Of a stretch of 64,000 nucleotides of DNA, positions 1 through 8,066 are shown in pieces (the first letter of the stretch is position 1; each line of letters starts with the position of its first letter). The DNA lies in NCBI GenBank assembly GCA_963734635.1, contig CAVTIA010000010.1, forward strand, positions 62,001 through 126,000, given 5' to 3'. The notes under the pieces were generated by a model. It did no database searches. It was not told where the DNA came from and worked only from the letters and a program-made list of their open reading frames with translations. The position numbers and the translations under genes were made by a program. The DNA comes from DATCJA01 sp963734635. GTDB taxonomy: Bacteria; Acidobacteriota; Vicinamibacteria; Vicinamibacterales; UBA2999.

Positions 1-294
1 AGCACCCTGACGGAGCTCGACGCACAGAGCAACCAGCTCAAGTCGATGATCGTCGCCTGGCAGCGTGGTGACACGGCCACGCTCGAGAAGAGCGTGCGCA
101 CTTCGTTCGCGAACTATCCAGCGGCGTACACGTCGCTCATTGCCGAGCGCAATCGCAACTGGATTCCGCAGTTGCAGATGTGCCTATCGCGCCCGACACC
201 CTGCTTCGTCGTCGTCGGCGCCGCGCATATGGTCGGACCGGACGGGCTATTGGCGCTGTTGGAACAGAAGGGTTACAGGGTTGACCAACAGTAG
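1..294 (+). CDS. TraB/GumN family protein (C-terminal part)
   Basis: The reading frame is open from the first base, so the gene starts outside the window and only its last 97 codons are visible. The C-terminus has the family signature: a hydrophobic strand with a G-A-A-H motif (FVVVGAAHMVG), then a final 'gLLalLeqkGY' segment. A pair of Cys residues precedes it (MCLSRPTPCF). TraB/GumN proteins are predicted Tiki-like metalloproteases, often secreted in bacteria; the N-terminal GxxH motif expected for this family cannot be checked here. The substrate is unknown. Family call is good, function is only as known for the family. Confidence 0.8.
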   Translation, partial: STLTELDAQSNQLKSMIVAWQRGDTATLEKSVRTSFANYPAAYTSLIAERNRNWIPQLQMCLSRPTPCFVVVGAAHMVGPDGLLALLEQKGYRVDQQ

Positions 295-321
295 TCCGTC
301 CTTCTGACGCTCAGCGATACC

Positions 322-810
322 TCAGTGCCACTTCTGGATTGCCTGATAGTGCTGTGAGTCGGGTGCCAGCTCGGCGAGTTCGATCCGGATCATGTTTGGA
401 TCCGTGATGTTCGACAGGATCGCCTTCGTTGGGCTGACGCGGATGTCCGACACGTTGACGCCGCGCTGCTTGAACATCTCGACGACCGGCTTCATGCTCT
501 GGACCTGAACGCCGAGGTGGTTGATCATCGCGGGCCCCTGAGGGTTGCCCGGCTGCAGTTCGACGAATGTATTACCAGTGATGTGCACGTACACGAGCCG
601 AGGCTGCCCCTTCTCGTCGAGGCTGCGGAACGCTTCAGGGAACCCCAGAGTCTTCGTGTAATACGTGACCGCATCGTTGAGGTTCGGAACGGCAATCCCG
701 ACGTGATTCAAGCCGATGAGGCCCCGGTTTGGTGTCATGTTCTGGGCAGCGAGAGTCTGGACCATGAGACCCATGGCGAGTCCGGCGACGAACAGCATGC
801 AACCGCGCAT
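322..810 (-). CDS. Secreted VOC (glyoxalase/bleomycin-resistance fold) protein
   Basis: 162 aa. A Sec signal peptide (about residues 1-22, ending ...LAAQ) is followed by one vicinal-oxygen-chelate domain: LNHVGIAVPNLNDAVTYYTK near the start, 'TFVELQPGN' mid-domain and 'INHLGVQVQSM' opening the second half. The two His (LNHVGIAV, INHLGVQV) and the Glu (FVEL, IRIEL) are at positions usual for metal ligands in this fold. The start is the ATG complementary to 808-810, preceded by AAGGAG; the frame continues upstream to 876 but without a better start. It stands alone between TraB/GumN and the TPR gene. The substrate is not predictable. Confidence 0.8.
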   Translation of the reverse strand: MRGCMLFVAGLAMGLMVQTLAAQNMTPNRGLIGLNHVGIAVPNLNDAVTYYTKTLGFPEAFRSLDEKGQPRLVYVHITGNTFVELQPGNPQGPAMINHLGVQVQSMKPVVEMFKQRGVNVSDIRVSPTKAILSNITDPNMIRIELAELAPDSQHYQAIQKWH

Positions 811-944
811 AAACGCTCCTTCTTGCGAGAAAACGGATAGTTCGGCCGATTCTACAGCTATCCCCGTCAATCGCACCCTGATTCACGCAATACAGCACCC
901 CGAGGCCCGATAACACGCAAATCGGACCGGCCGTCAGTCATGTC

Positions 945-1952
945 TCAACGACTGACGACGAAGCGCTCTTCGTGAAGCACCTTACCGTCCCGGCTCCGAA
1001 GCTCGACTCTCCAATTGCCCGCGCGCTCCGCGCTGATCGTCTGGCGGCTGTAGGTGCGATAGCCAGGTCCCTGGTTGGTGGCGACGTTGAGGCTCACCGT
1101 CTGTACTACCCGCTCCTCGTAGTACCAACGATGGTTGACTGTGGCAGGCGAGGGCGATTGGAGGCGCGTGTAGAAATAGAGCGAGCCAGGAGCCGTCGGC
1201 AGCGAGGCGGGTGAACATCGCCAATCCGTCGTTGACAGTGCGCTACACAGTTGCGCCTCGACGACGGTTACCGGCGCCGACGCCGCCGGAGGCTTCGACG
1301 GCACAGCCGGACGGCTCTCGGTGATGTTCGGCAACTCCGCGGCAGGCGCAGCAGCAGGAGGAGGCGGCGGTACCGAAGCCACAGGAGGAGGCGGTACCGA
1401 CTGTGCCTCGGTCTCCACGACCTCCTGCGACTGGACGGAATCGGCCGACTCGCCGGATCCGGCCCAGAAGTACCAACCGATGAAGGCCGCAACCGCCACG
1501 CCGACGATGACCGCGATACCGGTCGCCGACGAATGGGATCGAGACGCGACGTCAGCGGTCTCGCTCGACGGCGGCTCATCAGTAGCGCGCGCTTCGATTG
1601 GTGGCGTCAGTGGCGGTGCCGAGGGGACGAGCGGCCTTCCCCGCGAAGCGGAGAGCTCACGAAAATTCTGGCCGCTCGTCACGACGAGCGGGTCGTCCGA
1701 CGGAAGCGCTGCGGCCGCGATGGCGTGGGCGCGCCCGTAGAACTGTTCGGCTTCGTCGGGCTTGCCAGTGCGCTCGCAGACGACGCCCAGATTGTTCAGC
1801 GTGAAGGCGAGATCAGGGTGTCCGGGACCGAGCTGTGCTGCCTGAACGTCGGCGACTCGACGCAGACGCTCCTCAGCGGATGGCCAATCACCGGCGGACG
1901 CCGCATGTTCTGCAGCCTTGACGAGCCCCTGAATACCGGAAGAATCGGCCAT
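945..1952 (-). CDS. TPR - transmembrane - DUF2914 protein
   Basis: 335 aa. Residues about 10-90 form two tetratricopeptide-like helical repeats (AEERLRRVADV.., LNNLGVVCERTGKPDEAEQFYGRA). A low-complexity linker follows, then one transmembrane helix near residues 143-163 (IAVIVGVAVAAFIGWYF), then a Pro/Ala-rich spacer full of PPPP. The last ~100 residues are a DUF2914-type domain (RVELRSRDGKVLHEERFVV at the end). TPR repeats probably lie in the cytoplasm and DUF2914 in the periplasm. DUF2914 has no assigned function. The low-complexity middle explains several long antisense open frames here. Confidence 0.75.
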   Translation of the reverse strand: MADSSGIQGLVKAAEHAASAGDWPSAEERLRRVADVQAAQLGPGHPDLAFTLNNLGVVCERTGKPDEAEQFYGRAHAIAAAALPSDDPLVVTSGQNFRELSASRGRPLVPSAPPLTPPIEARATDEPPSSETADVASRSHSSATGIAVIVGVAVAAFIGWYFWAGSGESADSVQSQEVVETEAQSVPPPPVASVPPPPPAAAPAAELPNITESRPAVPSKPPAASAPVTVVEAQLCSALSTTDWRCSPASLPTAPGSLYFYTRLQSPSPATVNHRWYYEERVVQTVSLNVATNQGPGYRTYSRQTISAERAGNWRVELRSRDGKVLHEERFVVSR

Positions 1953-2272
1953 GGCGGTTTCCCGTCCCGCGCTTCCAAGAGTATCCCATGCCAGCTATTC
2001 GGCGGCACTTTCGCTCCGACGGTGCTGATGCTTCGTTCGGTATGGGTTCTCAGCGGCGCCAACCTGTACGACGAGAATGGCTCGTTGGCCTTCATCCAGC
2101 TCCTCGAGCACCCCTGCGACCGCTTCCCACGTGTTCTCGGCAGAAGGAGCCACGCTATTCCGCGTTGCCTTTGTCCTGGTCATCGTCGGCATGGCCGTCG
2201 TATCGGCCCATGACGACGCGCAGACTATGGTCGCCGACGTTCCCCGCTCCCCTTCGGGGACAAGGACGCGCG

Positions 2273-2278
2273 TATAAT
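2273..2278 (+). promoter_or_regulatory. Candidate -10 element (TATAAT)
   Basis: A perfect TATAAT lies 37 bp before the DUF6152 start codon, in the 362-bp gap between the divergent TPR-DUF2914 gene and the DUF6152 gene. No good -35 hexamer is visible 16-18 bp upstream. The same TATAATCC context recurs at 17780 and 43844 ahead of other genes. The rest of the gap (1953-2272) shows no supportable gene. Confidence 0.45.
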
Positions 2279-2314
2279 CCACGCACGTTTCCCTCGGTCC
2301 GCGTGAGGTGTCGC

Positions 2315-2683
2315 ATGTGCAGGCACGTATCGATCCTTGCGGGAGCCATGTGCGCGTTGCTGTTTTCGGCGGTCACGTCCGCGCACCATGGAGCGACCTC
2401 GCTTTACGACGTCAAAAAAGAAACCACGCTGAAGGTGACGATCACCGAATTCACCTGGACCAATCCGCATGTGGAGGTTGGCATCGCGTCCGTCGAGGAC
2501 AAGAGCGCGCGGTGGCTGCTCGAGCTCGGCTCTCCGCCGAACATCTCGAATCGAGGCTGGACCGCCAAGTCGCTGAAGCCAGGCGATGTGGTGACGGTCA
2601 CCTTCAACCCGGGTTTGCGCGGAATGCGAATCGGCAGACTCCTCAAAGTCGTCCTCCCGGACGGCAAGGAATTGCTGGCGTGA
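2315..2683 (+). CDS. DUF6152 family secreted protein
   Basis: 122 aa with a Sec signal peptide that ends at ..VTSAHHGA; the His-His just after the cleavage region is typical of the family. The body is one small beta-rich (OB-like) domain: 'TLKVTITEFTWTNPHVEVGI' then 'GDVVTVTFNPGLRGMRIGRLLKVVLPDGKEL'. The W-T-N-P-H motif is the family hallmark and recurs as YENPHAY at 50.2 kb and YRNPHVY at 57.2 kb. The function of DUF6152 is unknown. The stop overlaps the GTG of the next gene by 4 bp, so the two are co-translated. The ATG at 2315 starts a normal signal peptide; the open frame upstream is spurious. Confidence 0.8.
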   Translation: MCRHVSILAGAMCALLFSAVTSAHHGATSLYDVKKETTLKVTITEFTWTNPHVEVGIASVEDKSARWLLELGSPPNISNRGWTAKSLKPGDVVTVTFNPGLRGMRIGRLLKVVLPDGKELLA

Positions 2684-3423
2684 GCGCGCGCTGCCTTGTC
2701 GCGTTGATGGTCGGAGTGATCGCGACGGCCGCGGTGGGCTGCGCAGGGGACGGAAGCGCGACCCCCGCGCCGCCGCGTTCCCCGGACGTTTCCGGTACGT
2801 GGCGAAATCCAGGGGGGCAGGCGCTGCGCCCGGCCAGCGGCGATGTCCCGTTCACACCCTGGGGCGCCGAGCAAGCCAAGAAGGAGCGACCGACGTTTTC
2901 AAGCGACTTCCGCGAAACGACGGATCCAGCCGTGCTCTACGCGGACCCGAATGGCTACCCGCGGATCATCATGCATCCGATGAAGTTCAAGCTGCTGCAG
3001 ACCGACGACTACGTCTATCAGCTGTTTGAATACAACCAGAACTGGCGCCAGATTGCGCTGAACAAAACGCACGCGCCGGACGAGGTGCCGACGTGGTACG
3101 GCAACGCAGTAGGCAAATGGGACGGGGACACGCTCGTGGTCGATTCGATCGGGTACAAGCCCTCAACGTGGCTCGATTCCAGAGGCCTCCCGCATACCGA
3201 TAATCTGCACATCATCGAGCGCATTCGCCGCGAAGGTCAGATGCTGCTCGTGGAATTGACGTTCGAAGATTCCGGCGCGTTCACGAAGCCGTGGTCGGCA
3301 CAGCTCAAATTCGAGCGCGTCGACGATGGTGCGATGATCGAGACCATTTACACGATCTCCGACGAGCTGCGCTTCCGCGAACGCTTCCTGGGTGTCCCAT
3401 CGCCGATTCCGATTCGCCGCTAA
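2680..3423 (+). CDS. DUF6152-partner lipoprotein (W-x-G-D-T-L-V-V family)
   Basis: 247 aa from a GTG that overlaps the preceding stop (GTGA). The N-terminus is a lipoprotein signal peptide with lipobox A-V-G-C at about residues 18-21. Conserved family blocks are 'FKLLQTDDYVYQLFEYNQNWRQI' (split by a turn), 'VGKWDGDTLVVDSIGY', 'IIERIRR' and 'FTKPWSAQL'. The same blocks occur in the proteins at 8858-9701, 47438-48421, 50536-51357 and the C-terminal part of 56406-57419. No catalytic function is known to me for this family. Its strict pairing with DUF6152 suggests the two act together in the cell envelope. Confidence 0.75.
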   Translation: MSARCLVALMVGVIATAAVGCAGDGSATPAPPRSPDVSGTWRNPGGQALRPASGDVPFTPWGAEQAKKERPTFSSDFRETTDPAVLYADPNGYPRIIMHPMKFKLLQTDDYVYQLFEYNQNWRQIALNKTHAPDEVPTWYGNAVGKWDGDTLVVDSIGYKPSTWLDSRGLPHTDNLHIIERIRREGQMLLVELTFEDSGAFTKPWSAQLKFERVDDGAMIETIYTISDELRFRERFLGVPSPIPIRR

Positions 3424-3470
3424 TCACTGGGTTCAGTTGAATTGAGGATGAGATCTGTCGTTCACGCTTC

Positions 3471-3582
3471 CAGGTTCTCGCTTCTCCGTTCGTGTTCAGG
3501 TTCGAGGGGGCATGCGCCGGCGGGCGGGAGGCCAGCGAACGACGAACCGAACGTGAACACGAACGGAGAAGGATAGAACCCA
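3471..3582. repeat. REPIN-like inverted repeat between convergent genes
   Basis: A 24-nt arm at 3481-3504 (CTTCTCCGTTCGTGTTC..) is matched in inverted orientation at 3548-3571 with one mismatch; weaker pairing (AGGTTCT/AGAACC) extends it to the given limits. The ~43-nt centre is very G/C-rich. It lies between the converging ends of the lipoprotein gene and the esterase gene, so it may serve as a bidirectional terminator. The rest of 3424-3650 holds no supportable gene. Confidence 0.6.
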
Positions 3583-3650
3583 GAAGTGTGAACGGCTCGA
3601 TCTCAGACGCAACACAAGTGAATCGAGGTGTAGGGCGACTAACTTGCGGC

Positions 3651-4523
3651 TTATCGACTCAGGCGGTGGCTCTTGAAGAACTGCCACATGACGCCCGTCG
3701 TGTCGACTTCTCTTCTTGTCCACGTGTGACCCAGGCCATCGATGCGAATCATGCGGACTTCGGTACCCTCGCCGCACGCCTCGTAGCGTATCGTCGAGAG
3801 CGGGCCCGGAGGGTCATCGAGAACGACGTCGCCCTTGCACGAGTTGTGGCGCGCCCAGCTTGCGAGAGCGTCGGGGACGCTCTCGAGCCACTCCGCCCCG
3901 CGGCCAGCGGCGTGTCCATCGTAAGGGTTCTGTGCGTCGGCCAACCCATGAAAAGTCAGCAGAGGGACGGGACGACCGTTGCACGGTCCAGGGAATCGCA
4001 GCCCGGACACCGGCGCCATGGCCGCGATGCGCGAGCCGAGCTGACACCCGAGTAACGACGTCATCCGTCCACCACCGGAAAATCCGGTCGCGTACACCCG
4101 CATCGCATCGATGCACGCACGCGCCACGACATGAGTGATCACATCACTGACGTAGGCGACATCGTCGGCCCGGTTGGCTTGAACGGGAACGTTCCAACGC
4201 GCGCCTTCGGCGTCCAGTGTCGCTACGATGAACCGTTCACTGGCGGCCAATTTCTCGAAACCGCTGTTGCTGGCCTGGTCTGCAGACGATCCGCCGCTGC
4301 CGTGTAGATCGAGAACCAGCGGCAAGCGCAGACGCCCATCGTATCCGGGCGGGACGAACAATCTGTACGCGCGCTTCCGTTGGCCCGAGACCAGCTGCTG
4401 CGACGACACACCGGACGCATGAGGCAGGTTGCAGGACGACGCGTCCGTGACGGCGTTCTGCCCATGCGCAACGGTCGCGCTGAAAACAACCGAAACCGCC
4501 GTGACCATCTGCAGCAAGCGCAT
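3651..4523 (-). CDS. Secreted alpha/beta-hydrolase esterase (LpqC / feruloyl esterase / PHB depolymerase type)
   Basis: 290 aa. Signal peptide ends ..VAHGQ. 'LPLVLDLHGSGGSS' is the oxyanion-hole strand; 'VYATGFSGGGRMTSLLGCQL' holds the nucleophile Ser in G-F-S-G-G; 'TFHGLADAQNPYDGH' carries the acid region and 'GLGHTWTRR' the catalytic His. The pattern matches the LpqC/PHB depolymerase family (ester hydrolysis of polyesters or aryl esters outside the cytoplasm). The start is the ATG at 4523 behind AAGGAGAT; the longer upstream frame is not used. Several Cys residues probably form disulfides. The real substrate is not determined. Confidence 0.85.
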   Translation of the reverse strand: MRLLQMVTAVSVVFSATVAHGQNAVTDASSCNLPHASGVSSQQLVSGQRKRAYRLFVPPGYDGRLRLPLVLDLHGSGGSSADQASNSGFEKLAASERFIVATLDAEGARWNVPVQANRADDVAYVSDVITHVVARACIDAMRVYATGFSGGGRMTSLLGCQLGSRIAAMAPVSGLRFPGPCNGRPVPLLTFHGLADAQNPYDGHAAGRGAEWLESVPDALASWARHNSCKGDVVLDDPPGPLSTIRYEACGEGTEVRMIRIDGLGHTWTRREVDTTGVMWQFFKSHRLSR

Positions 4524-4627
4524 AGGTGATCTCCTTCGAAGACCGTAGACAGGAACGCGTAGGCCCCGGCTCCAACTGCGGCTTGCCGAGGCCGATGCAT
4601 TCATGCTGCGGGCCCGCCAGCAGTATC

Positions 4628-6241
4628 ATGAACGCTCTTATGGAAATCCACCGTATTTTCGGCGCTGCGCTCTGTGCGATCAGTCTTGTCTCGGTCGCGA
4701 TTCCGGCTCCGGCCCAGACGGCGCAGCAACGCTCCCTGTACGAACGCTACACGGAACCGATTCAGCTCTTCACGACTGGGCTCGGCACCTTCACGAAGCC
4801 GATTTCCTCGAGCAACAAGGAGGCACAGGCCTTTTTCGACCAGGGTTTTCAAATGATGTACACGTTCGCCAAACAGGACGCCGTGCGGTCATTCCGTGAG
4901 GCGTGGAAACGCGATCCGAACTGCGCGATCTGCTATTGGGGCGAAGCGTGGGCGTGGGGCTCGTACCTTAATGCGCCAATGAACGCCGAGGAAGCGCCGC
5001 ATGCCTACGCGGCTTCGCAGAAGGCACAGACGCTGAAAAGCCGCGCCGCGGCCAAAGAGCGCGATCTCATCGACGCCATGGCGGTGCGGTATATCGAGAA
5101 ATTCGACCCGCCGAAGCGAGTCGAGCAGGATCGCGCCTATGCCGATGCCATGCAGAAAGTGTCGGCGCGTTATCCCGACGATCTCGAGATCGCCACGCTC
5201 TACGCCGACGCGCTCTTCCTACTCGAGCCGCGTCGCGGCACGCGGGACGTGAACGACCCGAACGTCCATCGTCTGCACCAGCTGCTCGAGAATATCCTCG
5301 CACGTGACGTGCGCCATCCGGGCGCTTGCCACCTGTACGTGCACGCCACCGAGTCCACGATCGTGCCGGGCCGCGCAGAGGCGTGCGCCGAGTTCCTGGG
5401 GCAGTCGATTCCCGGCGCCAGCCATATCAATCACATGCCATCGCACACCTGGAACGAAGTAGGCCGGTGGGGCGACTCGGTGCGCGCCAACCTCGCCGCG
5501 TGGCATTCGGATCAGAAGGCCGCGATCGGACAGGGCTTCGCTATCTATCCTGAACACAACCTGCACATGCTGCTGTACGCCGCTTCGTATGACGGTCAAG
5601 GCGCGATAGCCATGCGCGCCGGGAAGGATTACACCAAGCTGACCGGCGAATCATTCTATGAAGTGCTGACCCTCATTCGATTCGGCCGTTTCGACGAGGT
5701 GCTCGAAGTGACGAACCGGCCGAAGGCCGATATCCAGGGAGGGCTGTGGGACTTCGCCCAGGGATATGCTCACCTCAAACAGGGCAACATCGACTTCGCG
5801 ACACTCTATCTCGCGCGCGTCACGAAGGCCGCCGCCACTTCCTCGGCCATGTTCCGCGTGCATACCGCGAAGGATCTTCTCGGCATCGTAGCCGGCATCC
5901 TGGACGGAGAGATACGGCGGATGGCCGGAGACCTCAACGGTGCCATTGCTGCATTTCAGCGTGCGGCGGATCTTCAGGCGGCGCTCGTCTACGACGAGCC
6001 GGAGCCGCTCCCGTTCTCGGCGTTTCACTGGCTCGGCGCTGCGCTTGTGGAAAGCAAGCGCTTCGACGAGGCCGAGAAGGCGTACCGGACCGAACTGAAG
6101 GATCACCCCCACAACGGCTGGTCGCTCCTCGGCCTGCAGCAGGCGCTCGCAGGTCGAGGGATCGCGTCACCCGATGTAGACGGCGACCTCGCATCGAGCT
6201 GGTCGCGCGCGGATACGTGGATTCGATCCTCGCGCTTCTGA
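4628..6241 (+). CDS. Secreted tetratricopeptide-repeat protein
   Basis: 537 aa with a signal peptide (cleavage near ..PAPAQTA). TPR-like units are clear at about residues 75-120 (QAFFDQGFQMMYTFAKQDAV), 220-260 and 380-500, closing with 'FHWLGAALVESKRFDEAEKAYRTEL'. A Cys-x2-Cys pair lies in the second helix (PNCAICYWGEA). Proteins with this layout are frequent in acidobacteria and are annotated only as TPR proteins; no partner is indicated. ATG 4628 and ATG 4640 are both possible starts; no strong ribosome site distinguishes them. It is divergent from the esterase gene with a ~100-bp shared upstream region. Confidence 0.8.
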   Translation: MNALMEIHRIFGAALCAISLVSVAIPAPAQTAQQRSLYERYTEPIQLFTTGLGTFTKPISSSNKEAQAFFDQGFQMMYTFAKQDAVRSFREAWKRDPNCAICYWGEAWAWGSYLNAPMNAEEAPHAYAASQKAQTLKSRAAAKERDLIDAMAVRYIEKFDPPKRVEQDRAYADAMQKVSARYPDDLEIATLYADALFLLEPRRGTRDVNDPNVHRLHQLLENILARDVRHPGACHLYVHATESTIVPGRAEACAEFLGQSIPGASHINHMPSHTWNEVGRWGDSVRANLAAWHSDQKAAIGQGFAIYPEHNLHMLLYAASYDGQGAIAMRAGKDYTKLTGESFYEVLTLIRFGRFDEVLEVTNRPKADIQGGLWDFAQGYAHLKQGNIDFATLYLARVTKAAATSSAMFRVHTAKDLLGIVAGILDGEIRRMAGDLNGAIAAFQRAADLQAALVYDEPEPLPFSAFHWLGAALVESKRFDEAEKAYRTELKDHPHNGWSLLGLQQALAGRGIASPDVDGDLASSWSRADTWIRSSRF

Positions 6242-6322
6242 ACACTTCGACGCAGTCGCGCGTGGCGGCCAGTCACGTCGCGTGCAAGCCTGATATATTC
6301 TCGAACCATCCGAGGAGAGAAC

Positions 6323-7006
6323 ATGAAGCATCAGAGAACAACCCGTCGGGCAGTTCTGTCCGGAGGTGGCGCAGCCATCGCCGGGTTCGCAATGGGATCC
6401 ACGAACGCCGCCGCACAGGCTCCCGCGACGAGCTTTCGGCCCGCCCGACACCAGCAGGACGAATGGTTGGACCGGATTCCAGGCAGACATCGCACGTTCG
6501 TCGACTGCGCGACCGTTGCTGGCGCGGGCGAAGGGATGCTCTACGCTAACAATCTCTACGTCGCAAACAGGAACGGCTACAAGCTCAATGAAAACGACGT
6601 GGCCGTCGTCGTGTGCCTGCGGCACTTCGCCACGGTGTTTGCGTACAACGACGCCATGTGGGGCAAGTACGGTAAGGCAATAAGCAACTTGGTACAGTTT
6701 ACCGACCCGAAGACCAAGCAGCCGCCGACGACCAACCTGCTCAACTCGGCCGATTACGGAATGTCGTTGCCGAATTTCGGAAACACTATTGCTTCGGTCG
6801 TCAAGCGCGGAACGCACTTCGCCGTGTGCGACATGGCCACACATTTCTTTGCGGAGCAGTTGGGTTCGATTGTCAAAGCCGACCCGCAGGCTGTGTACAA
6901 GGAGCTCGTCTCGAACCTGATTCCGAACAGCCACCTCTTCGCGGCAGGGGTAGTCGCCACCAACCGTGCGCAGGAGTACGGCTATACGCTCTTGACGGCG
7001 CTCTGA
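6323..7006 (+). CDS. Tat-exported DsrE/F-like protein
   Basis: 227 aa behind GAGGAGAG. The N-terminus is a twin-arginine signal (TTRRAVLSGGGAAI). The body fits the DsrE/DsrF-like fold: an early 'YANNLYVANRNGYKLNENDV', a hydrophobic strand 'VAVVVCLRHFATVFAYND', a 'GTHFAVCDMATHFFAE' segment with Cys, and 'AAGVVATNRAQEYGYTLL' at the end. DsrE-type proteins act in sulfur relay or sulfur oxidation. Export and the adjoining YeeE/YedE genes suggest a periplasmic sulfur role. Family assignment is by pattern only. Confidence 0.6.
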   Translation: MKHQRTTRRAVLSGGGAAIAGFAMGSTNAAAQAPATSFRPARHQQDEWLDRIPGRHRTFVDCATVAGAGEGMLYANNLYVANRNGYKLNENDVAVVVCLRHFATVFAYNDAMWGKYGKAISNLVQFTDPKTKQPPTTNLLNSADYGMSLPNFGNTIASVVKRGTHFAVCDMATHFFAEQLGSIVKADPQAVYKELVSNLIPNSHLFAAGVVATNRAQEYGYTLLTAL

Positions 7007-7027
7007 CGCCGACTCGTCCGCTCGAAC

Positions 7028-7540
7028 ATGTCCATGCCGTTGATTCTGAACGACGTCGCCCCTCTCCATTGGGCCGTCGCTGGCGGCGTCATTGCCGCCG
7101 TGACGTTGTGCCTATTATTTGTGGCCAATCGCCGGCTCGGCATCTCGTCGGCCTTTGAGGACATCTGCAGTCTCGTCCTCGACCAGTCGTACTTTCGCCG
7201 GGATGCCGTGTTCGCCGGCCGCGCATGGCGCCTGCCGTTCCTGGTCGGACTGGTGCTTGGCGGGTATGTGTCGGCGGTGCTTGGGGGCGGTTGGCATCCG
7301 ATCTGGGCGCTCGGCAGGTTCGACACGACGATCGGTTTCGGTCCCGGCGGAAAGCTGGCCTGGATGTTCGTCGGAGGAGCGTTCATCGGCTTTGGCACGC
7401 GCCTCGCCAACGGCTGCACGAGCGGTCACGGCATATTTGGAATGTCGAATTTCGAGCTCTCGAGCTTCGTTGCCACGCTTACTTTCATGACCAGTGGAAT
7501 CCTCACGACGCAGCTCGTGTACCGTGTGATCTTTCTCTGA
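7028..7540 (+). CDS. YeeE/YedE family sulfur-compound transporter, first half
   Basis: 170 aa, mostly hydrophobic with four or five predicted transmembrane helices. The family motif is 'GTRLANGCTSGHGIFGMSNF', whose Cys is the conserved thiosulfate-relay residue in YeeE. This is a half-size protein: the second half is the next gene. Such split pairs are common and are thought to combine into one transporter. 21 bp after the DsrE-like gene, same strand, so probably one transcript. Transport of thiosulfate or another sulfur compound is inferred from the family. Confidence 0.85.
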   Translation: MSMPLILNDVAPLHWAVAGGVIAAVTLCLLFVANRRLGISSAFEDICSLVLDQSYFRRDAVFAGRAWRLPFLVGLVLGGYVSAVLGGGWHPIWALGRFDTTIGFGPGGKLAWMFVGGAFIGFGTRLANGCTSGHGIFGMSNFELSSFVATLTFMTSGILTTQLVYRVIFL

Positions 7541-7549
7541 GTGCTGGTG

Positions 7550-8014
7550 ATGACTGCCCTGTATGTTGTCCTTGGAACGATCTTCGGGTTCGTGTTGAGC
7601 CGGTCTGGTGCAGCCGACTACAACTACATTCAAGGCATGTTCCTGTTCGAGCAGTTTCAGTTGTTCGGCATCATCGGGACCGCCATCGTCGTGGCAGCAC
7701 CAGGTTTGTGGCTTATTCAGCGTCGGGGACGCACGGTGCGCGGGACCGTTGTAAGCGTCGAGCGCAAGCCCTTCAATCGCGGAACGATCGTGGGCAGCCT
7801 TCTCTTCGGGATAGGGTGGTCCATTGCAGGGATGTGTCCGGGACCTATTCTGGTCAACATCGGGGAAGGCAAGGTGTACACTCTGGCGGCCCTGGCGGGC
7901 GCTCTGGCGGGGGCGGGCGCGTTGGGAACGTTCTACCCTCGTCTTCAGGTCTTGTTCGGGCTTCCGTCTATCGGGATGCTCCCGACTGCCAAGACACCGG
8001 TCGCCCGCATCTGA
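7550..8014 (+). CDS. YeeE/YedE family sulfur-compound transporter, second half
   Basis: 154 aa with several membrane helices and the second conserved motif, 'GIGWSIAGMCPGPILVNIG', including its Cys. It begins 9 bp after the stop of the first half. A GTG at 7541 is an alternative start, adding three residues. The two halves together reproduce a full YeeE/YedE transporter with its two Cys-centred motifs. The gene ends 52 bp from the TauE/SafE gene on the other strand, so importer and exporter converge. Confidence 0.85.
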   Translation: MTALYVVLGTIFGFVLSRSGAADYNYIQGMFLFEQFQLFGIIGTAIVVAAPGLWLIQRRGRTVRGTVVSVERKPFNRGTIVGSLLFGIGWSIAGMCPGPILVNIGEGKVYTLAALAGALAGAGALGTFYPRLQVLFGLPSIGMLPTAKTPVARI

Positions 8015-8066
8015 GTCTTCACGCAAACCTGACAGGGTTTGCGACACGGCAACGTGACAAGTCCGG

